This document shows, one piece after another, positions 52,099 through 60,907 of a DNA stretch of 64,000 nucleotides. The stretch is from Pseudolabrys sp. FHR47 (GTDB lineage: Bacteria > Pseudomonadota > Alphaproteobacteria > Rhizobiales > Xanthobacteraceae). Both the position numbers and the translations under genes were made by a program. Every line of letters begins with the position of its first letter. The stretch's first letter is position 1. The stretch lies in the NCBI RefSeq assembly GCF_005153485.1, contig NZ_CP039740.1, positions 2,049,001 to 2,113,000 on the forward strand, written 5' to 3'. A model generated the notes under the pieces. That model saw nothing but the letters and a program-made list of their open reading frames with translations, was not told the DNA's origin and made no database searches.

Positions 52099-52998
52099 AT
52101 GACACCGATCACGTTCCGCCTCGCGCTGCCGGTCCTCGCCGCTCTGGGGACGGCATTGCCGCTGGGGTTGGCCGACGGCCCGGTCCGCGCCGCGCCGATC
52201 GCGGCGCCGGCGGCGGACGCAGCCAGACCGGTGGTGCTGGCGCCGCACCGCGCGGTCTACGATCTCAAGCTCGCCAAATCGAGCGGCAGCCGCGGCATCC
52301 AGGCCGTGCGCGGCCGCATCCTGTACGACTTCGCCGGCAGCACCTGCGAGGGCTATCAATTGCATTTCCGCCAGGTCTCCGAACTCGACTCGGGCGAGGG
52401 CAAGACCATCCTCAGCGATCTGCGCTCGAGCACCTGGGAGAACGCGGACGCCACCAAATTCCGCTTCGACTCGGAGAACCTGCTCAACGACAAGGTCACC
52501 GATACGGTCGATGGCAGTGCCGAGCGCGGCGCTTCGGCAGTCAAGGTCGAACTCAAGAAACCGACGAGCACGAACTTCACCGTTCCGGCCAACGTCGTGT
52601 TTCCGACCGAGCACATGCGCCGCATTATCGAGGCCGCGCGCGCCGGCAAAACCATCCTCGAGTTTCCCGTCTACGACGGCTCTGATGGCGGCGAGAAGCT
52701 CTATCACACGCTGACCGTGATAGGCGCCGCTATCGATCCGGCGAAGAAGCCGGCCGATGATGCCACGGCCAAGGAGCCGTCCATGGCCGGCATGCTGCGC
52801 TGGCCAGTGACGGTGAGCTATTTCGACAAGAAGAGCGAAGACGCCGAGCGCACCGGCGAGCAGACGCCGGTCTATGCGATTGCCTTCGAGCTTTACGAGA
52901 ACGGCATCTCGCGGGCGCTGACGCTTGACTACAACGACTTCACCATCAAGGGCGAGCTGAGTTCGCTGGAGATGAAAAAGGCGAAGGTTTGTAACTAG
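52099..52998 (+). CDS. eipB: EipB-type (DUF1849) periplasmic protein
   Basis: The protein is 299 residues with a signal peptide (to about RAA). The body has LAPHRAVYDLKLAKSSGSRG, GRILYDFAGSTCEGYQLHFR and LYENGISRALTLDYNDFTIK, matching DUF1849. In Brucella EipB is a spiral beta-barrel needed for envelope integrity, with a disulfide between an early and a C-terminal cysteine; here STCEGY and the last residues KVCN give that pair. ATG 52099 is chosen; TTG 52093 is also in frame. Confidence 0.88.
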   Translation: MTPITFRLALPVLAALGTALPLGLADGPVRAAPIAAPAADAARPVVLAPHRAVYDLKLAKSSGSRGIQAVRGRILYDFAGSTCEGYQLHFRQVSELDSGEGKTILSDLRSSTWENADATKFRFDSENLLNDKVTDTVDGSAERGASAVKVELKKPTSTNFTVPANVVFPTEHMRRIIEAARAGKTILEFPVYDGSDGGEKLYHTLTVIGAAIDPAKKPADDATAKEPSMAGMLRWPVTVSYFDKKSEDAERTGEQTPVYAIAFELYENGISRALTLDYNDFTIKGELSSLEMKKAKVCN

Positions 52999-53000
52999 GT

Positions 53001-53702
53001 TCAAGACTGTTGATCGCCGCAAGGTGAGGGCGGTTCCGGCACGACGCCGGGCGATACGAATTGCCGAACGCCGCGATTGTCGAGTGTGAAGAGCGGCTCC
53101 ATATCGTTCAGGAGACCGGTGCTTTCCGACACGGTCAAAGATCGATTGTCGAGAACCAGCCAGCGCGACTGGACGTGAACCGCGATGACGGCGTGGTCGG
53201 CCGGTCGTGTCGTCGGCGGCGTCGATGGTTTGATCCGGACGATAACCAGCCTCACGCGATCCGCTGTAAACCCGGCTTCCAGCAAGGCGGCATATTTCAC
53301 GGCGGCATACTGCTTGCAGTCGCCGGTTCCGGCTGTCAGCGTTTCCAGAGGCGACGTCCATTCGGTCGGAGCGGCACCGGCACGCGCCCGCTTGATGGCG
53401 AGATTGACGGCGCGGTTGATGCGTCCGAGACGGGCGAGTTCGTCACCGCCATTGCCTTCGCGGACGATGGCATTGAATTGCGCGGCGGCGGGCGAGGGGC
53501 ATGAGGACGGTGCGGCCCGGCACCGGCTAACAACTTTCTTTTCCGATCGGAGCTTCTCCGTGATTTGCCGCCACGCGGCATGCAACGTGCCCGGCGCGGC
53601 TTCGACGGTCGCCCGTCCGAACGGTTCGCCGGTATCGCTGGCAACCGCCATGCCGGCGGCGAGCAGGAGCGCGACGAGGGTCCAGGTGATGCCGCGTCTC
53701 AT
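53001..53702 (-). CDS. Bacterial transglutaminase-like cysteine peptidase (BTLCP)
   Basis: The 233-residue protein has a signal peptide (to about AVA, residue 21). The papain-like triad is visible: Cys in GTGDCKQYAAVKYA, His in DHAVIAVH, Asp in LVLDNRS. This is the BTLCP/DUF920 family, related to LapG, which cleaves surface adhesins under c-di-GMP control in Pseudomonas; no LapD or adhesin gene is near. The tail (GVVPEPPSPCGDQQS) adds a cysteine. Its stop faces the eipB stop. Confidence 0.87.
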   Translation of the reverse strand: MRRGITWTLVALLLAAGMAVASDTGEPFGRATVEAAPGTLHAAWRQITEKLRSEKKVVSRCRAAPSSCPSPAAAQFNAIVREGNGGDELARLGRINRAVNLAIKRARAGAAPTEWTSPLETLTAGTGDCKQYAAVKYAALLEAGFTADRVRLVIVRIKPSTPPTTRPADHAVIAVHVQSRWLVLDNRSLTVSESTGLLNDMEPLFTLDNRGVRQFVSPGVVPEPPSPCGDQQS

Positions 53703-53703
53703 C

Positions 53704-54954
53704 TCACTCCTCCTCGATCGCCAGCCCCTTCACCACCGCGGCCTTGCCGAACTTCTCGCGCAGTTTATCGACCGCATGTTCGGCCAGCGCGCCGCGCCGG
53801 TCGAGTAGGTCCGACAGATCTTCGCCGTCGGACTCGACGAGGTGGCTGACGCCAATGCCGATGAGACGGAAGCGCGTCGCACCGACTTCGTTTTTCAGCA
53901 TATCACGACCCTCGGCGAAGATGCGGCTGGCAAGTTGCGTCGGCACGGCGAGGGAGCGGGCCCGGGTGCGAGTCTTGAAGTCCGCGCTTTTGAGCTTGAG
54001 CGTCACCGTCGAGCCGGCGAGCTGCGCCGCCTTGAGCCGGGCCGAGACCTTCTCGGTCAGTTCCCACAAGGTCTGCTCGAGCGGGCGGAAATCGCTGATG
54101 TCGGTGTTGAACGTGGTCTCCGACGAGACGCTCTTGGTGTCGCGCTCCGGATCGACCTTGCGCGTGTCGATGCCGCGCGCCAGCCGCCACAGCCTTTGGC
54201 CTTCCTCGCCATAGCGGCGCATCAGGTCGTGCTCATCGGCACGCTGCAGGTCGCCGATCAGGCGGAAGCCGTCATGGGCGAGCTTGGCGGCGCTCACGGC
54301 GCCGACGCCGTAGATGAAGCCGACCGGGCGAGGGGCGAGGAACTCCGGAGCCTCGGAGGGACCGATCACGGCAAAGCCGCGCGGCTTGTCGAGATCGGAT
54401 GCGATCTTGGCGAGGAACTTGTTGGCCGACAGGCCGATCGAGACCGTGATGCCGATGTCGCGCTCGACGTCCTTGGCGAATTTGGCCAGCACCTTGGCGG
54501 CGGTCATGCCATGCAGCCGCTCAGTGCCGGTGAGATCGAGGAAGGCCTCGTCGATCGACAGCGGCTCGACCTGCGGCGTCAGCGCCAGCATGGCCGTGCG
54601 CACCTGCCGGCCGACCTCGACATATTTGCGCATGTTCGGCTTGACCACGGTCGCCTTGGGGCAAAGCTCCAGCGCCTTGAACATCGGCATGGCCGAGCGC
54701 ACGCCGTAGGTGCGGGCGAGGTAGCAGCAGGTCGAGACCACGCCGCGCTTGCCGCCGCCGACGATCAGCGGCTTGTCGGCCAGCGAAGGATCGTCACGCT
54801 TCTCGATCGTGGCGTAGAAGGCATCGCAGTCGATATGGGCGATGGTCAGGGTCGCAAGGTCGGCATGGCGCGCGAGCCGCGGCGAGCCGCAAGCCGCGCA
54901 ACGCTTTGCGGTATCGGCCGCGTCCTTCAGGCAATCGCGGCAGAAGGCGGTCAC
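53704..54954 (-). CDS. dinB: DNA polymerase IV with N-terminal zinc-ribbon-like extension
   Basis: The 416-residue Y-family polymerase has [20 protein letters not shown] (first metal Asp), [29 protein letters not shown] (catalytic Asp-Glu) and [20 protein letters not shown]. The N-terminus has [20 protein letters not shown], a CxxC pair typical of alphaproteobacterial copies. Known role: error-prone bypass of DNA lesions. GTG 54954 overlaps the TGA of the DUF3572 gene (GTGA), fixing the start. The frame stays open to 57201, but only as shadow of divK-pleD. Confidence 0.93.
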   Translation of the reverse strand: MTAFCRDCLKDAADTAKRCAACGSPRLARHADLATLTIAHIDCDAFYATIEKRDDPSLADKPLIVGGGKRGVVSTCCYLARTYGVRSAMPMFKALELCPKATVVKPNMRKYVEVGRQVRTAMLALTPQVEPLSIDEAFLDLTGTERLHGMTAAKVLAKFAKDVERDIGITVSIGLSANKFLAKIASDLDKPRGFAVIGPSEAPEFLAPRPVGFIYGVGAVSAAKLAHDGFRLIGDLQRADEHDLMRRYGEEGQRLWRLARGIDTRKVDPERDTKSVSSETTFNTDISDFRPLEQTLWELTEKVSARLKAAQLAGSTVTLKLKSADFKTRTRARSLAVPTQLASRIFAEGRDMLKNEVGATRFRLIGIGVSHLVESDGEDLSDLLDRRGALAEHAVDKLREKFGKAAVVKGLAIEEE

Positions 54955-55232
54955 GGGATTTCGCGCTCCCAGGGCTGGCCTCCCAGCGCGATATGCGCGC
55001 GGAAAATGTCGTCCGGCGCGCAGCCGGCCTGGGCAACGAAGTCGCGGGCGGTCTCGTCGTCCGAGGCGAGGTAAGCGAGCACGCCGGCGAGGAACCCGGG
55101 CTCGCCGACCTGGTCGCGAATCCCCGAGGGATCGAGGCCGGTGACACCGAAGAAGCGGGTTAACCTTTCCGAATCCTCGGCGAGGAACCCAAGTGCTTGA
55201 ATCGCAAGCGCTTCGGCGGCCTCGGCGGACAT
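54951..55232 (-). CDS. DUF3572 family protein
   Basis: The 93-residue helical protein has [34 protein letters not shown] and [19 protein letters not shown], the DUF3572 signature, an alphaproteobacterial family usually beside dinB or divK. Function unknown. GTG 55250 in frame would add six residues. It is divergent from divK and co-translated with dinB. Confidence 0.85.
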   Translation of the reverse strand: MSAEAAEALAIQALGFLAEDSERLTRFFGVTGLDPSGIRDQVGEPGFLAGVLAYLASDDETARDFVAQAGCAPDDIFRAHIALGGQPWEREIP

Positions 55233-55386
55233 GGTGCGGGCGGCTTTCACAGATCGAATTTGCCTTTCCGTAAGAAATCGCGACTAACGTCGAATTGGGA
55301 TCATACCCCATGCCGGCGCGCACCAGACGCCGCCGCGCCGGGGAGACGCTGCCTTTTCGAAGGACCTGGGGACAACGGGGCGGAGC

Positions 55387-55758
55387 ATGGCGAAGACCGT
55401 CCTGATCGTCGAGGACAACGAACTCAATATGAAGCTCTTCCACGACCTCCTGGAAGCGCATGGCTATGAGGTCGTCGGCACCCGCAGCGGTATCGACGCG
55501 CTGGATCTCGCCCGCAAGCACCGGCCGGATCTGATCCTGATGGATATCCAGTTGCCGGAGGTATCGGGCCTCGAGGTCACCAAGTGGCTCAAGGACGATG
55601 CCGAGCTCAAGGCCATCCCGGTCGTCGCCGTCACCGCTTTCGCCATGAAGGGCGACGAGGAGCGCATCCGCGAAGGTGGGTGTGAAGCCTATCTCTCCAA
55701 GCCGATCTCGGTCGGCAAGTTCATCGAGACCGTTCGTCAGTTTCTGGGGCCGGCCTGA
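55387..55758 (+). CDS. divK: DivK, single-domain response regulator of the cell cycle
   Basis: The 123-residue protein is a receiver domain only: acidic pocket EDNE (residues 9-12), phosphoacceptor Asp53 in [21 protein letters not shown] and Lys in [10 protein letters not shown]. Known role in Caulobacter and rhizobia: localised by PleC/DivJ kinases, it controls CckA and so CtrA activity. pleD follows 30 bases downstream, the conserved divK-pleD operon. Confidence 0.95.
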   Translation: MAKTVLIVEDNELNMKLFHDLLEAHGYEVVGTRSGIDALDLARKHRPDLILMDIQLPEVSGLEVTKWLKDDAELKAIPVVAVTAFAMKGDEERIREGGCEAYLSKPISVGKFIETVRQFLGPA

Positions 55759-55788
55759 TTTTGGCTTTGCCTGGAAGGGAATTTTGTA

Positions 55789-57162
55789 ATGACCGCCCGC
55801 GTACTCGTCGTCGATGACATTCCAGCCAATGTGAAGCTGCTGGAGGCGCGGCTGTCCGCCGAATATTTCGATGTCGCGACCGCCTATTCGGGCGCCGAGG
55901 CGCTGGCTTTGTGTGAGAAGGCCGAATGCGACATCGTGCTGCTCGACGTCATGATGCCGGACATGGACGGTTTCGAGGTCTGCCGCCGGCTCAAGTCCAA
56001 TCCGGTGACGCATCACATTCCCGTCGTGATGGTGACCGCGCTCGATCAGCCTTCCGACCGCATCAAGGGCCTTGAAGCCGGCGCCGACGATTTCCTCACC
56101 AAACCGGTCGGCGACGTGGCGCTGATCTCGCGCGTGCGCTCGCTGGCACGGCTGAAGATGGTGACCGACGAATTGCGCATGCGTGCGCTGACCTCGAAGG
56201 AGATCGGCATCCAGAGCGCCGAGCGTGAAGCGGTCGCCGATACCGGCCGCGGCGGCAAGGTGCTCATCGTCGACGACCGGCCGTCGTCCTACGAGCGTAT
56301 CGCGCAGACGCTTGCCACCGAGCATACGGTCGACGTGCAGACCGATCCTAAGGAAGCCTTGTTCCGCGCCGCCGAGGGCGATTACGAACTGATGATCGTG
56401 TCGCTCGGCCTGACCGATTTCGACGGCCTGCGGCTGTGCAGCCAGGTGCGCTCGCTGGAGCGCACCCGCGGCCTGCCGATCCTCGCCATTGCCGAACCCG
56501 ACAACAATGCGCGGCTGGTGCGCGGGCTTGAGATCGGCATCAACGATTACCTGATCCGGCCGATCGACAAGAACGAGATGCTGGCGCGCGTGCGCACCCA
56601 GGTGAAGCGCAAGCGCTACACCGATCGCCTGCGCGACAATTTCGCCGCCTCGATCGAGATGGCGATCACCGATGCGCTGACCGGCCTGCATAACCGGCGC
56701 TACATGGAAACGCATCTGGGCGCGCTGACCGAGCAGGCGGCGCAGCGCGGCAAGCCGCTGTCGGTGCTGATCCTCGACATCGACTTCTTCAAGTCGATCA
56801 ACGACAATCATGGCCACGACGCCGGCGACGATGTGCTGCGCGAATTCGCGGTGCGCATCCGCAAGGCGATCCGCAACATTGATCTGGCCTGCCGCTATGG
56901 CGGCGAGGAATTCGTCATCGTCATGCCGGAGACGGATCTGGCGGTTGCCGGCATGGTGGCCGAGCGCATTCGCCGCCGCATCGCCGGCGAGGCGTTCTCG
57001 ATCGAGCAGGGGGCCAAGAGCCTCGACGTGACGCTGTCGATCGGCATTGCGGCACTGGGCGCCAATGGCGACACCGCCGCCGCGATGCTCAAGCGCGCCG
57101 ACCAGGCGCTGTACCGTGCCAAGCGCGACGGGCGTAACCGGGTAGTCGAGGAAGCGGCGTAG
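55789..57162 (+). CDS. pleD: PleD, diguanylate cyclase response regulator
   Basis: The 457-residue protein has REC1 (about 1-120, phosphoacceptor Asp53 in LLDVMMPD), REC2 (about 150-270, where the Asp position reads [10 protein letters not shown], so it is an adaptor), and a GGDEF domain with CRYGGEEF near residue 370 and the inhibitory site RNID just before. Known role: on phosphorylation the dimer makes c-di-GMP at the old pole and drives polar development. In an operon with divK. Confidence 0.95.
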   Translation: MTARVLVVDDIPANVKLLEARLSAEYFDVATAYSGAEALALCEKAECDIVLLDVMMPDMDGFEVCRRLKSNPVTHHIPVVMVTALDQPSDRIKGLEAGADDFLTKPVGDVALISRVRSLARLKMVTDELRMRALTSKEIGIQSAEREAVADTGRGGKVLIVDDRPSSYERIAQTLATEHTVDVQTDPKEALFRAAEGDYELMIVSLGLTDFDGLRLCSQVRSLERTRGLPILAIAEPDNNARLVRGLEIGINDYLIRPIDKNEMLARVRTQVKRKRYTDRLRDNFAASIEMAITDALTGLHNRRYMETHLGALTEQAAQRGKPLSVLILDIDFFKSINDNHGHDAGDDVLREFAVRIRKAIRNIDLACRYGGEEFVIVMPETDLAVAGMVAERIRRRIAGEAFSIEQGAKSLDVTLSIGIAALGANGDTAAAMLKRADQALYRAKRDGRNRVVEEAA

Positions 57163-57195
57163 GCCGTTTCGCTTTTTAAGCAGCCACCTTTTCGT

Positions 57196-57305
57196 CGTCA
57201 TTCCGGGGCGCGGCCTCTTAAGGCCGCGAGCCCGGAATCCATATCCCCAGTACTGCGGCTTATGGATTCCGGGTTCGCTCGCTTTGCCCGCGCCCCGGAA
57301 TGACG
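57196..57305. repeat. Long palindromic intergenic repeat (unit 6)
   Basis: Perfect 15-base arms CGTCATTCCGGGGCG (57196-57210) and CGCCCCGGAATGACG (57291-57305) enclose further inverted words (GGCCTCTTAAGGCC; GGATTCCGGG). It lies just after pleD. Confidence 0.7.
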
Positions 57306-57339
57306 GACGTGATTCATCACCCGCATTGTTTGGTCGGCC

Positions 57340-57821
57340 CCGGGCAGGCCGCAGTCCCGAACCTTAATTCCATCGCCCTCCGATAAAACGAGGGCGCGCG
57401 GAACGCCGGGGCCCGAACGACCCCGCAGCTCTGTGCACGGTGTTTGTAGAAAGTGCACAGACGTCGTCACCACGGAATTGCCGGACCTCCGGCGTTCCGC
57501 GCGCGGTGTTTCTTAGGTTTGCTCCGCATGGCCCCCGGTGGACTCACGACCTTTCAGGCGGGCCCTTCTTACGTCGGGGCAGCCTATCCACCGCTGTGGG
57601 ATTTCTTCAGGACGTAAGGCAACCTCCCGTCACCCCACGCCCAGTTACACTCCCCGTTGCGCGCGGTTTAGCGCGCCAGGACCGATGCGGCTTGGACCGC
57701 CGGGAGGGAAAACCGCGCCGCATCTCCGACGCCCCAAACCCGGCCACCGCTCCCCGCCCCAGCATCTGAAGATGCTGTACAGACACCCCTCGCTAGATGG
57801 GGCGGGATGGATGGGAATATA
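57340..57821 (-). ncRNA. Candidate structured RNA or RNA-like repeat, no gene
   Basis: No frame here is convincing. Perfect stems visible: GCGCGCGGAACGCCGG (57394-57409 with 57489-57504), CTGTGCAC (57431-57438 with 57453-57460), CTTACGTC (57568-57575 with 57611-57618), GCGCGC (57659-57664 with 57671-57676), CAGCATCT (57760-57767 with 57770-57777) and CGCCCTC (57374-57380 with 57390-57396). The last overlaps the first, so two folds compete. A minus-strand promoter candidate precedes it. I recall similar sequence from Bradyrhizobiaceae but cannot confirm. Confidence 0.4.
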
Positions 57822-57845
57822 GGGCTAGGATCGAGGTGAAGTCAA
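57816..57845 (-). promoter_or_regulatory. Promoter candidate for the structured region
   Basis: On the minus strand TTGACT (57840-57845), 18 bases, TATATT (57816-57821). The palindrome TCCTAGGA lies just upstream, as it does inside the spacer of the promoter-like site at 35081-35108. Confidence 0.45.
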
Positions 57846-57885
57846 TAGTCCTAGGAATGTTTTTGCATCGGAATGCTGAAGTGTC

Positions 57886-57974
57886 GTCCCGGGCGAGCGC
57901 CAGCGAGACCCGGGACCCATAGCCACCGTGCTATCGAGAGCACAGGGCGTATGGGTCCCCGCGTTCGCGGGGAC
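57886..57974. repeat. Palindromic intergenic repeat (unit 7)
   Basis: GTCCCGGG/CCCGGGAC (57886-57893 with 57909-57916), GGGACCCATA/TATGGGTCCC (57912-57921 with 57950-57959) and GTCCCCGC/GCGGGGAC (57955-57974). It sits 24 bases from the stop codon of the minus-strand oxidase. Confidence 0.65.
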
Positions 57975-57997
57975 GACGGTTTCGGGGCGCCGGGCCG

Positions 57998-59200
57998 TTA
58001 CGCCCTTAAATAATCCCCCAGCCTTGCCAGCCGGAACGGCGACAGGTCGACATGCCGGGCTTCGCCGGTTGTCAGTTCATCCGCCAGTGCTTCGCCGAGC
58101 GCCGCCGAGTGCTTGAAGCCGTGGCCGGAGCAGGCCGAGGCGAAGGTGATGCGGTCGCTGCGCGGGTCCTTGTCGATGACAAAGCGTGAGCGAGGCACGC
58201 GGGTATAGAGGCAGGTCGCGGTGCGCACACAGCGCGGGCCCAAATCCGGGAAGAACGGCTCAATATAGGTTTTGAAGGTACGTTCGGTCTCGTTCACCGG
58301 ATCGACGTTGCGATCAACGTTGTCGGGATCGGTAGCGGGGCCGCTTTCCTCATGCGTCACCTTGAGGCCGTTGCCCGCATCGCCCTCGAGCGGGAAGCCG
58401 TAAATGCTGCTTGTCACGCCACCGCTGCGTGGCAATTGCCAGATGAACACCGGGCAGTTATTCGGGCGGAAGCGTTCGGGGTTACTTCTGATCTCGAACC
58501 AGTGCAGCACCTGGCGAGTCACGGTGAAGTGTCGCGCAATCTCTCCGGCAACGAAGCCGGGCAGCCAGGCGCCGGCGGCGATCAGCACGCGGTCGGCGGT
58601 GAAGCGCTGGTTGTCGCCGGTCGCGACCTCGACGCCGGTGGCCGAAGGTTCGATCGCCATCACCTGCGTATCGCGCAGGAGCTGAGCGCCGGCCTGCGCC
58701 GCCAGCGACAGCGTCGTGTCGACGCAGCGCTCGACATAGAGATAGCCGGCTTCCTCATCGAGGATCGCCTTGTCGCCACTCTGAACCGCGAATTGCGGAT
58801 AGCGCGCGCGGATTGCAGCAGCGTCATCGAAGGTGCGGGTCGGAATAGCGAAGCGCCTTGCGGCCGTTTCGACATTGGCGAAGAAATCGTCGACGTCGTG
58901 CATTACCACGGCGTCGGCGCCGGAAATGGTCAGGCAGCCATTACGCACGAACAGGGGCTGGCCAGTGAGCGCCTCCATTTCGCGCCACAGCGCATGCGAG
59001 CGTAGCGCCAGCGTCGAATACTCGACGCCTTCGCCGATGGCGGCACGGGTGATGCGGGTGTCGCCATGCGACGAGCCATGTTTGTGCGGCGGTGAGAAGC
59101 GGTCGATGCCGAGCACGCGGGCGCCGGACTTGGCGAGATGATAGGTTGCCGCGGCGCCAACGGCGCCGAGCCCCACCACGATAACGTCGTGTTTCGCCAT
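57998..59200 (-). CDS. N-methyl amino acid oxidase (SolA / monomeric sarcosine oxidase type)
   Basis: The 400-residue flavoprotein has the FAD loop VIVVGLGAVGAAATYHLAKS (residues 5-24), then HKHGSSHGDTRITRAAIGEG, and TATCLYTRVP where the cysteine can link FAD covalently, followed by CSGHGFKHSAALGEALADEL. Known reactions: oxidative demethylation of N-methyl-tryptophan or sarcosine, giving formaldehyde and H2O2. Substrate here uncertain. It may share a transcript with nothing downstream; convergent with pleD. Confidence 0.87.
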   Translation of the reverse strand: MAKHDVIVVGLGAVGAAATYHLAKSGARVLGIDRFSPPHKHGSSHGDTRITRAAIGEGVEYSTLALRSHALWREMEALTGQPLFVRNGCLTISGADAVVMHDVDDFFANVETAARRFAIPTRTFDDAAAIRARYPQFAVQSGDKAILDEEAGYLYVERCVDTTLSLAAQAGAQLLRDTQVMAIEPSATGVEVATGDNQRFTADRVLIAAGAWLPGFVAGEIARHFTVTRQVLHWFEIRSNPERFRPNNCPVFIWQLPRSGGVTSSIYGFPLEGDAGNGLKVTHEESGPATDPDNVDRNVDPVNETERTFKTYIEPFFPDLGPRCVRTATCLYTRVPRSRFVIDKDPRSDRITFASACSGHGFKHSAALGEALADELTTGEARHVDLSPFRLARLGDYLRA

Positions 59201-59215
59201 GACGCGGCAGCCTGC

Positions 59216-59662
59216 TTACGGCCGGACGATGGTCCAGCCCTGTTCGGACAGTTCGATCAGGCTGACGACGCCGGCCTTCACGCGGCTGGCATTCTCGACC
59301 AAAGGTGGTTCCTTGCCTTCCTTTTTGGTCAAGGTGTCGAGCGTGTTTTCACAAGCTTCGAACGCCACGTTCGGCATGCCCTGCTTGAAAGACTTGAGCC
59401 TTGTGGCGACCGGCGTCCGGTCGGCGAGCAGCATATTGAGCCCGGCATTGAAGGCGACGATGCGGATCTCGATCTCTTCGCCTTTGTCCGAGTAGTAGCG
59501 CGAGACATTGGCCGCGACGTTGAGCACGGCATTCATCTTGGTCTCGTCGCCGTCGCTGATCTGCAGCGCGAGGCGGTGCGGCTTGTCGCCGGCTTGGGCT
59601 GTTGGCGCCGCGAGCGGCAAAGCGAGCAGGGCGACAATGAAGACGCGGCGAAGGATCGGCAT
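59216..59662 (-). CDS. Secreted DsrE-like protein
   Basis: The protein is 148 residues with a signal peptide (to about AQA, residue 24). The mature part LALQISDGDETKMNAVLNVA, then EIRIVAFNAGLNMLLADRTP and VAFEACENTL fits the DsrE/DsrF fold, and the cysteine in FEACEN is where this family holds persulfide. A periplasmic sulfur-handling role is inferred from the fold. It lies 15 bases beyond the start of the SolA-like gene on the same strand and probably leads that transcript. Confidence 0.75.
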   Translation of the reverse strand: MPILRRVFIVALLALPLAAPTAQAGDKPHRLALQISDGDETKMNAVLNVAANVSRYYSDKGEEIEIRIVAFNAGLNMLLADRTPVATRLKSFKQGMPNVAFEACENTLDTLTKKEGKEPPLVENASRVKAGVVSLIELSEQGWTIVRP

Positions 59663-59780
59663 GGGAGTCTCCGGCTGAAGGGCTCACTCTAGCAAATCGC
59701 GCCGCGAGCCGGGATATCAGCCCCGTTCCAAAAATCGCGCGCGGCGTGGCATGGAACCACCGCGGCGGGGCGGAAAAGCA

Positions 59781-59806
59781 AATGCCCGGCGCGAGGGCCG
59801 GGCATT
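59781..59806. terminator. Hairpin terminator after rpmG
   Basis: Stem AATGCCCGGC/GCCGGGCATT with loop GCGAGG, in the gap after the rpmG stop on the minus strand. Confidence 0.75.
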
Positions 59807-59833
59807 CGAATAATCCGCGTCAGGCGGACGCAA

Positions 59834-60001
59834 TTACTTGATTTTGCCTTCGCGATATTCGACGTGCTTCTTCGCGATCGGGTCGTACTTCTTCTTCACC
59901 AGCTTGTCGGTCTGGGTGCGCGAGTTCTTCTTGGTGACGTAGAAGTGACCGGTGTCGGCGCTCGACACGAGCTTGATCTTGAGGCTGACGGCCTTGGCCA
60001 T
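59834..60001 (-). CDS. rpmG: 50S ribosomal protein L33
   Basis: The 55-residue protein opens [20 protein letters not shown] and continues with [20 protein letters not shown], and ends VEYREGKIK. It lacks the zinc-binding cysteines of other L33 forms (C-minus type), so it does not depend on zinc. Start ATG 60001; the frame is open to 60049 without similarity. A near-consensus promoter lies at 60068-60095 and a terminator at 59781-59806, so it is monocistronic. Confidence 0.97.
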   Translation of the reverse strand: MAKAVSLKIKLVSSADTGHFYVTKKNSRTQTDKLVKKKYDPIAKKHVEYREGKIK

Positions 60002-60067
60002 GATTAAAGTCCTTGAATCTCGGGATTTCGTGAGCCGCAGAAGCATCAAGGCGGCTGCGTGGCGCGG

Positions 60068-60095
60068 AAACTAGCCAGACTCGGCCAAATGTCAA
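60068..60095 (-). promoter_or_regulatory. Promoter candidate for rpmG
   Basis: On the minus strand TTGACA (60090-60095), 16-base spacer, TAGTTT (60068-60073), 67 bases before the start codon. Confidence 0.6.
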
Positions 60096-60131
60096 GGAAT
60101 CCCGAAAAGTTAAGCGAATTCAGGCGCCTGG

Positions 60132-60878
60132 TTACAGCAATTCGCGGTGAAACTTCTGGTTTTCCATGAAGTAGAACGGCACCGGCAGGTCGTGCGCCAT
60201 GCCGGCGGCGACCCTTGCCGCCAGTTCCTCCAGCACCACCGAGGTGATGGTCGGCATGTCGAAGCGGGCAGCTTCCTCAATCGGCGCCCAGACCAGCTCC
60301 ACCAGTTCCGAGTCCGGCCCGACCACGCCCTCGATGCGGTGGGCGATGGTGGTGGCATCCGCCGTGAAGAAGCGGGTGTCGAAGCGTTTCGGCCGCCTTG
60401 GCGGCGTGATGGCGCGGGCGATGAAATGAAGCTGGCCGAGGTCGGGATGAATGCTCGCTTTGGAAAATTCGGTCCAGATTTCGCCGGGCGTCTGCGGCGG
60501 CTCGTCACCTTTGACGCCGAGCAGGATGCCGGTTTCCTCCGCCATCTCGCGCACGGCGGCGAGCGCCAGCCCGCGCGCCAGATCGGCGGCGGGATTGCCG
60601 ACTTTCTCGAGCAGCTTGGCCTGGGTGTCGGGATGCAGTTCGCTCACGGCCGTCATGGCGCGGTCATGCGCCTCGATGCGGCCGCCGGGAAATACGAACT
60701 TGCCTGGCATGAATTTGTGGCCGTGATGGCGGCGGCCGAGCAACACCTTGGCTTGCGGGCCCGCGCGGTCGATCAGCATGATGGTCGCGGCATCGCGCGG
60801 TTCGGAATCGGGGAACGACTGGTCGCGCTCCATGTCGCTCATGCGCCTCAGGAGCCGGTCGCCGTCATTGCTGCTCAT
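60132..60878 (-). CDS. Nudix hydrolase with a split Nudix box
   Basis: The 248-residue protein has GRRHHGHKFMPGKFVFPGGR (residues about 48-67), which starts a Nudix box, but the catalytic part AAVREMAEETGILLG comes only about 40 residues later, with an Ala/Leu-rich insertion between. That layout recalls NUDT19-type CoA diphosphatases. Likely activity: cleavage of a nucleoside diphosphate linked to another group. It lies 29 bases after the RNase R gene on the same strand, a common Rhizobiales order. Confidence 0.87.
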   Translation of the reverse strand: MSSNDGDRLLRRMSDMERDQSFPDSEPRDAATIMLIDRAGPQAKVLLGRRHHGHKFMPGKFVFPGGRIEAHDRAMTAVSELHPDTQAKLLEKVGNPAADLARGLALAAVREMAEETGILLGVKGDEPPQTPGEIWTEFSKASIHPDLGQLHFIARAITPPRRPKRFDTRFFTADATTIAHRIEGVVGPDSELVELVWAPIEEAARFDMPTITSVVLEELAARVAAGMAHDLPVPFYFMENQKFHRELL

Positions 60879-60907
60879 GGTCGTTTCGCTTCCCCTTACT
60901 TCCGCTC

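Noticed and set aside
55140..55400. CtrA-type control of divK
   Set aside because: I found only a single TTAACC word inside the DUF3572 gene, not a full site.
54955..57201. Upstream extension of the dinB frame to a 1165-residue product
   Set aside because: The part beyond GTG 54954 lies antisense to divK and pleD and has no similarity; the GTGA overlap with DUF3572 fixes the start.
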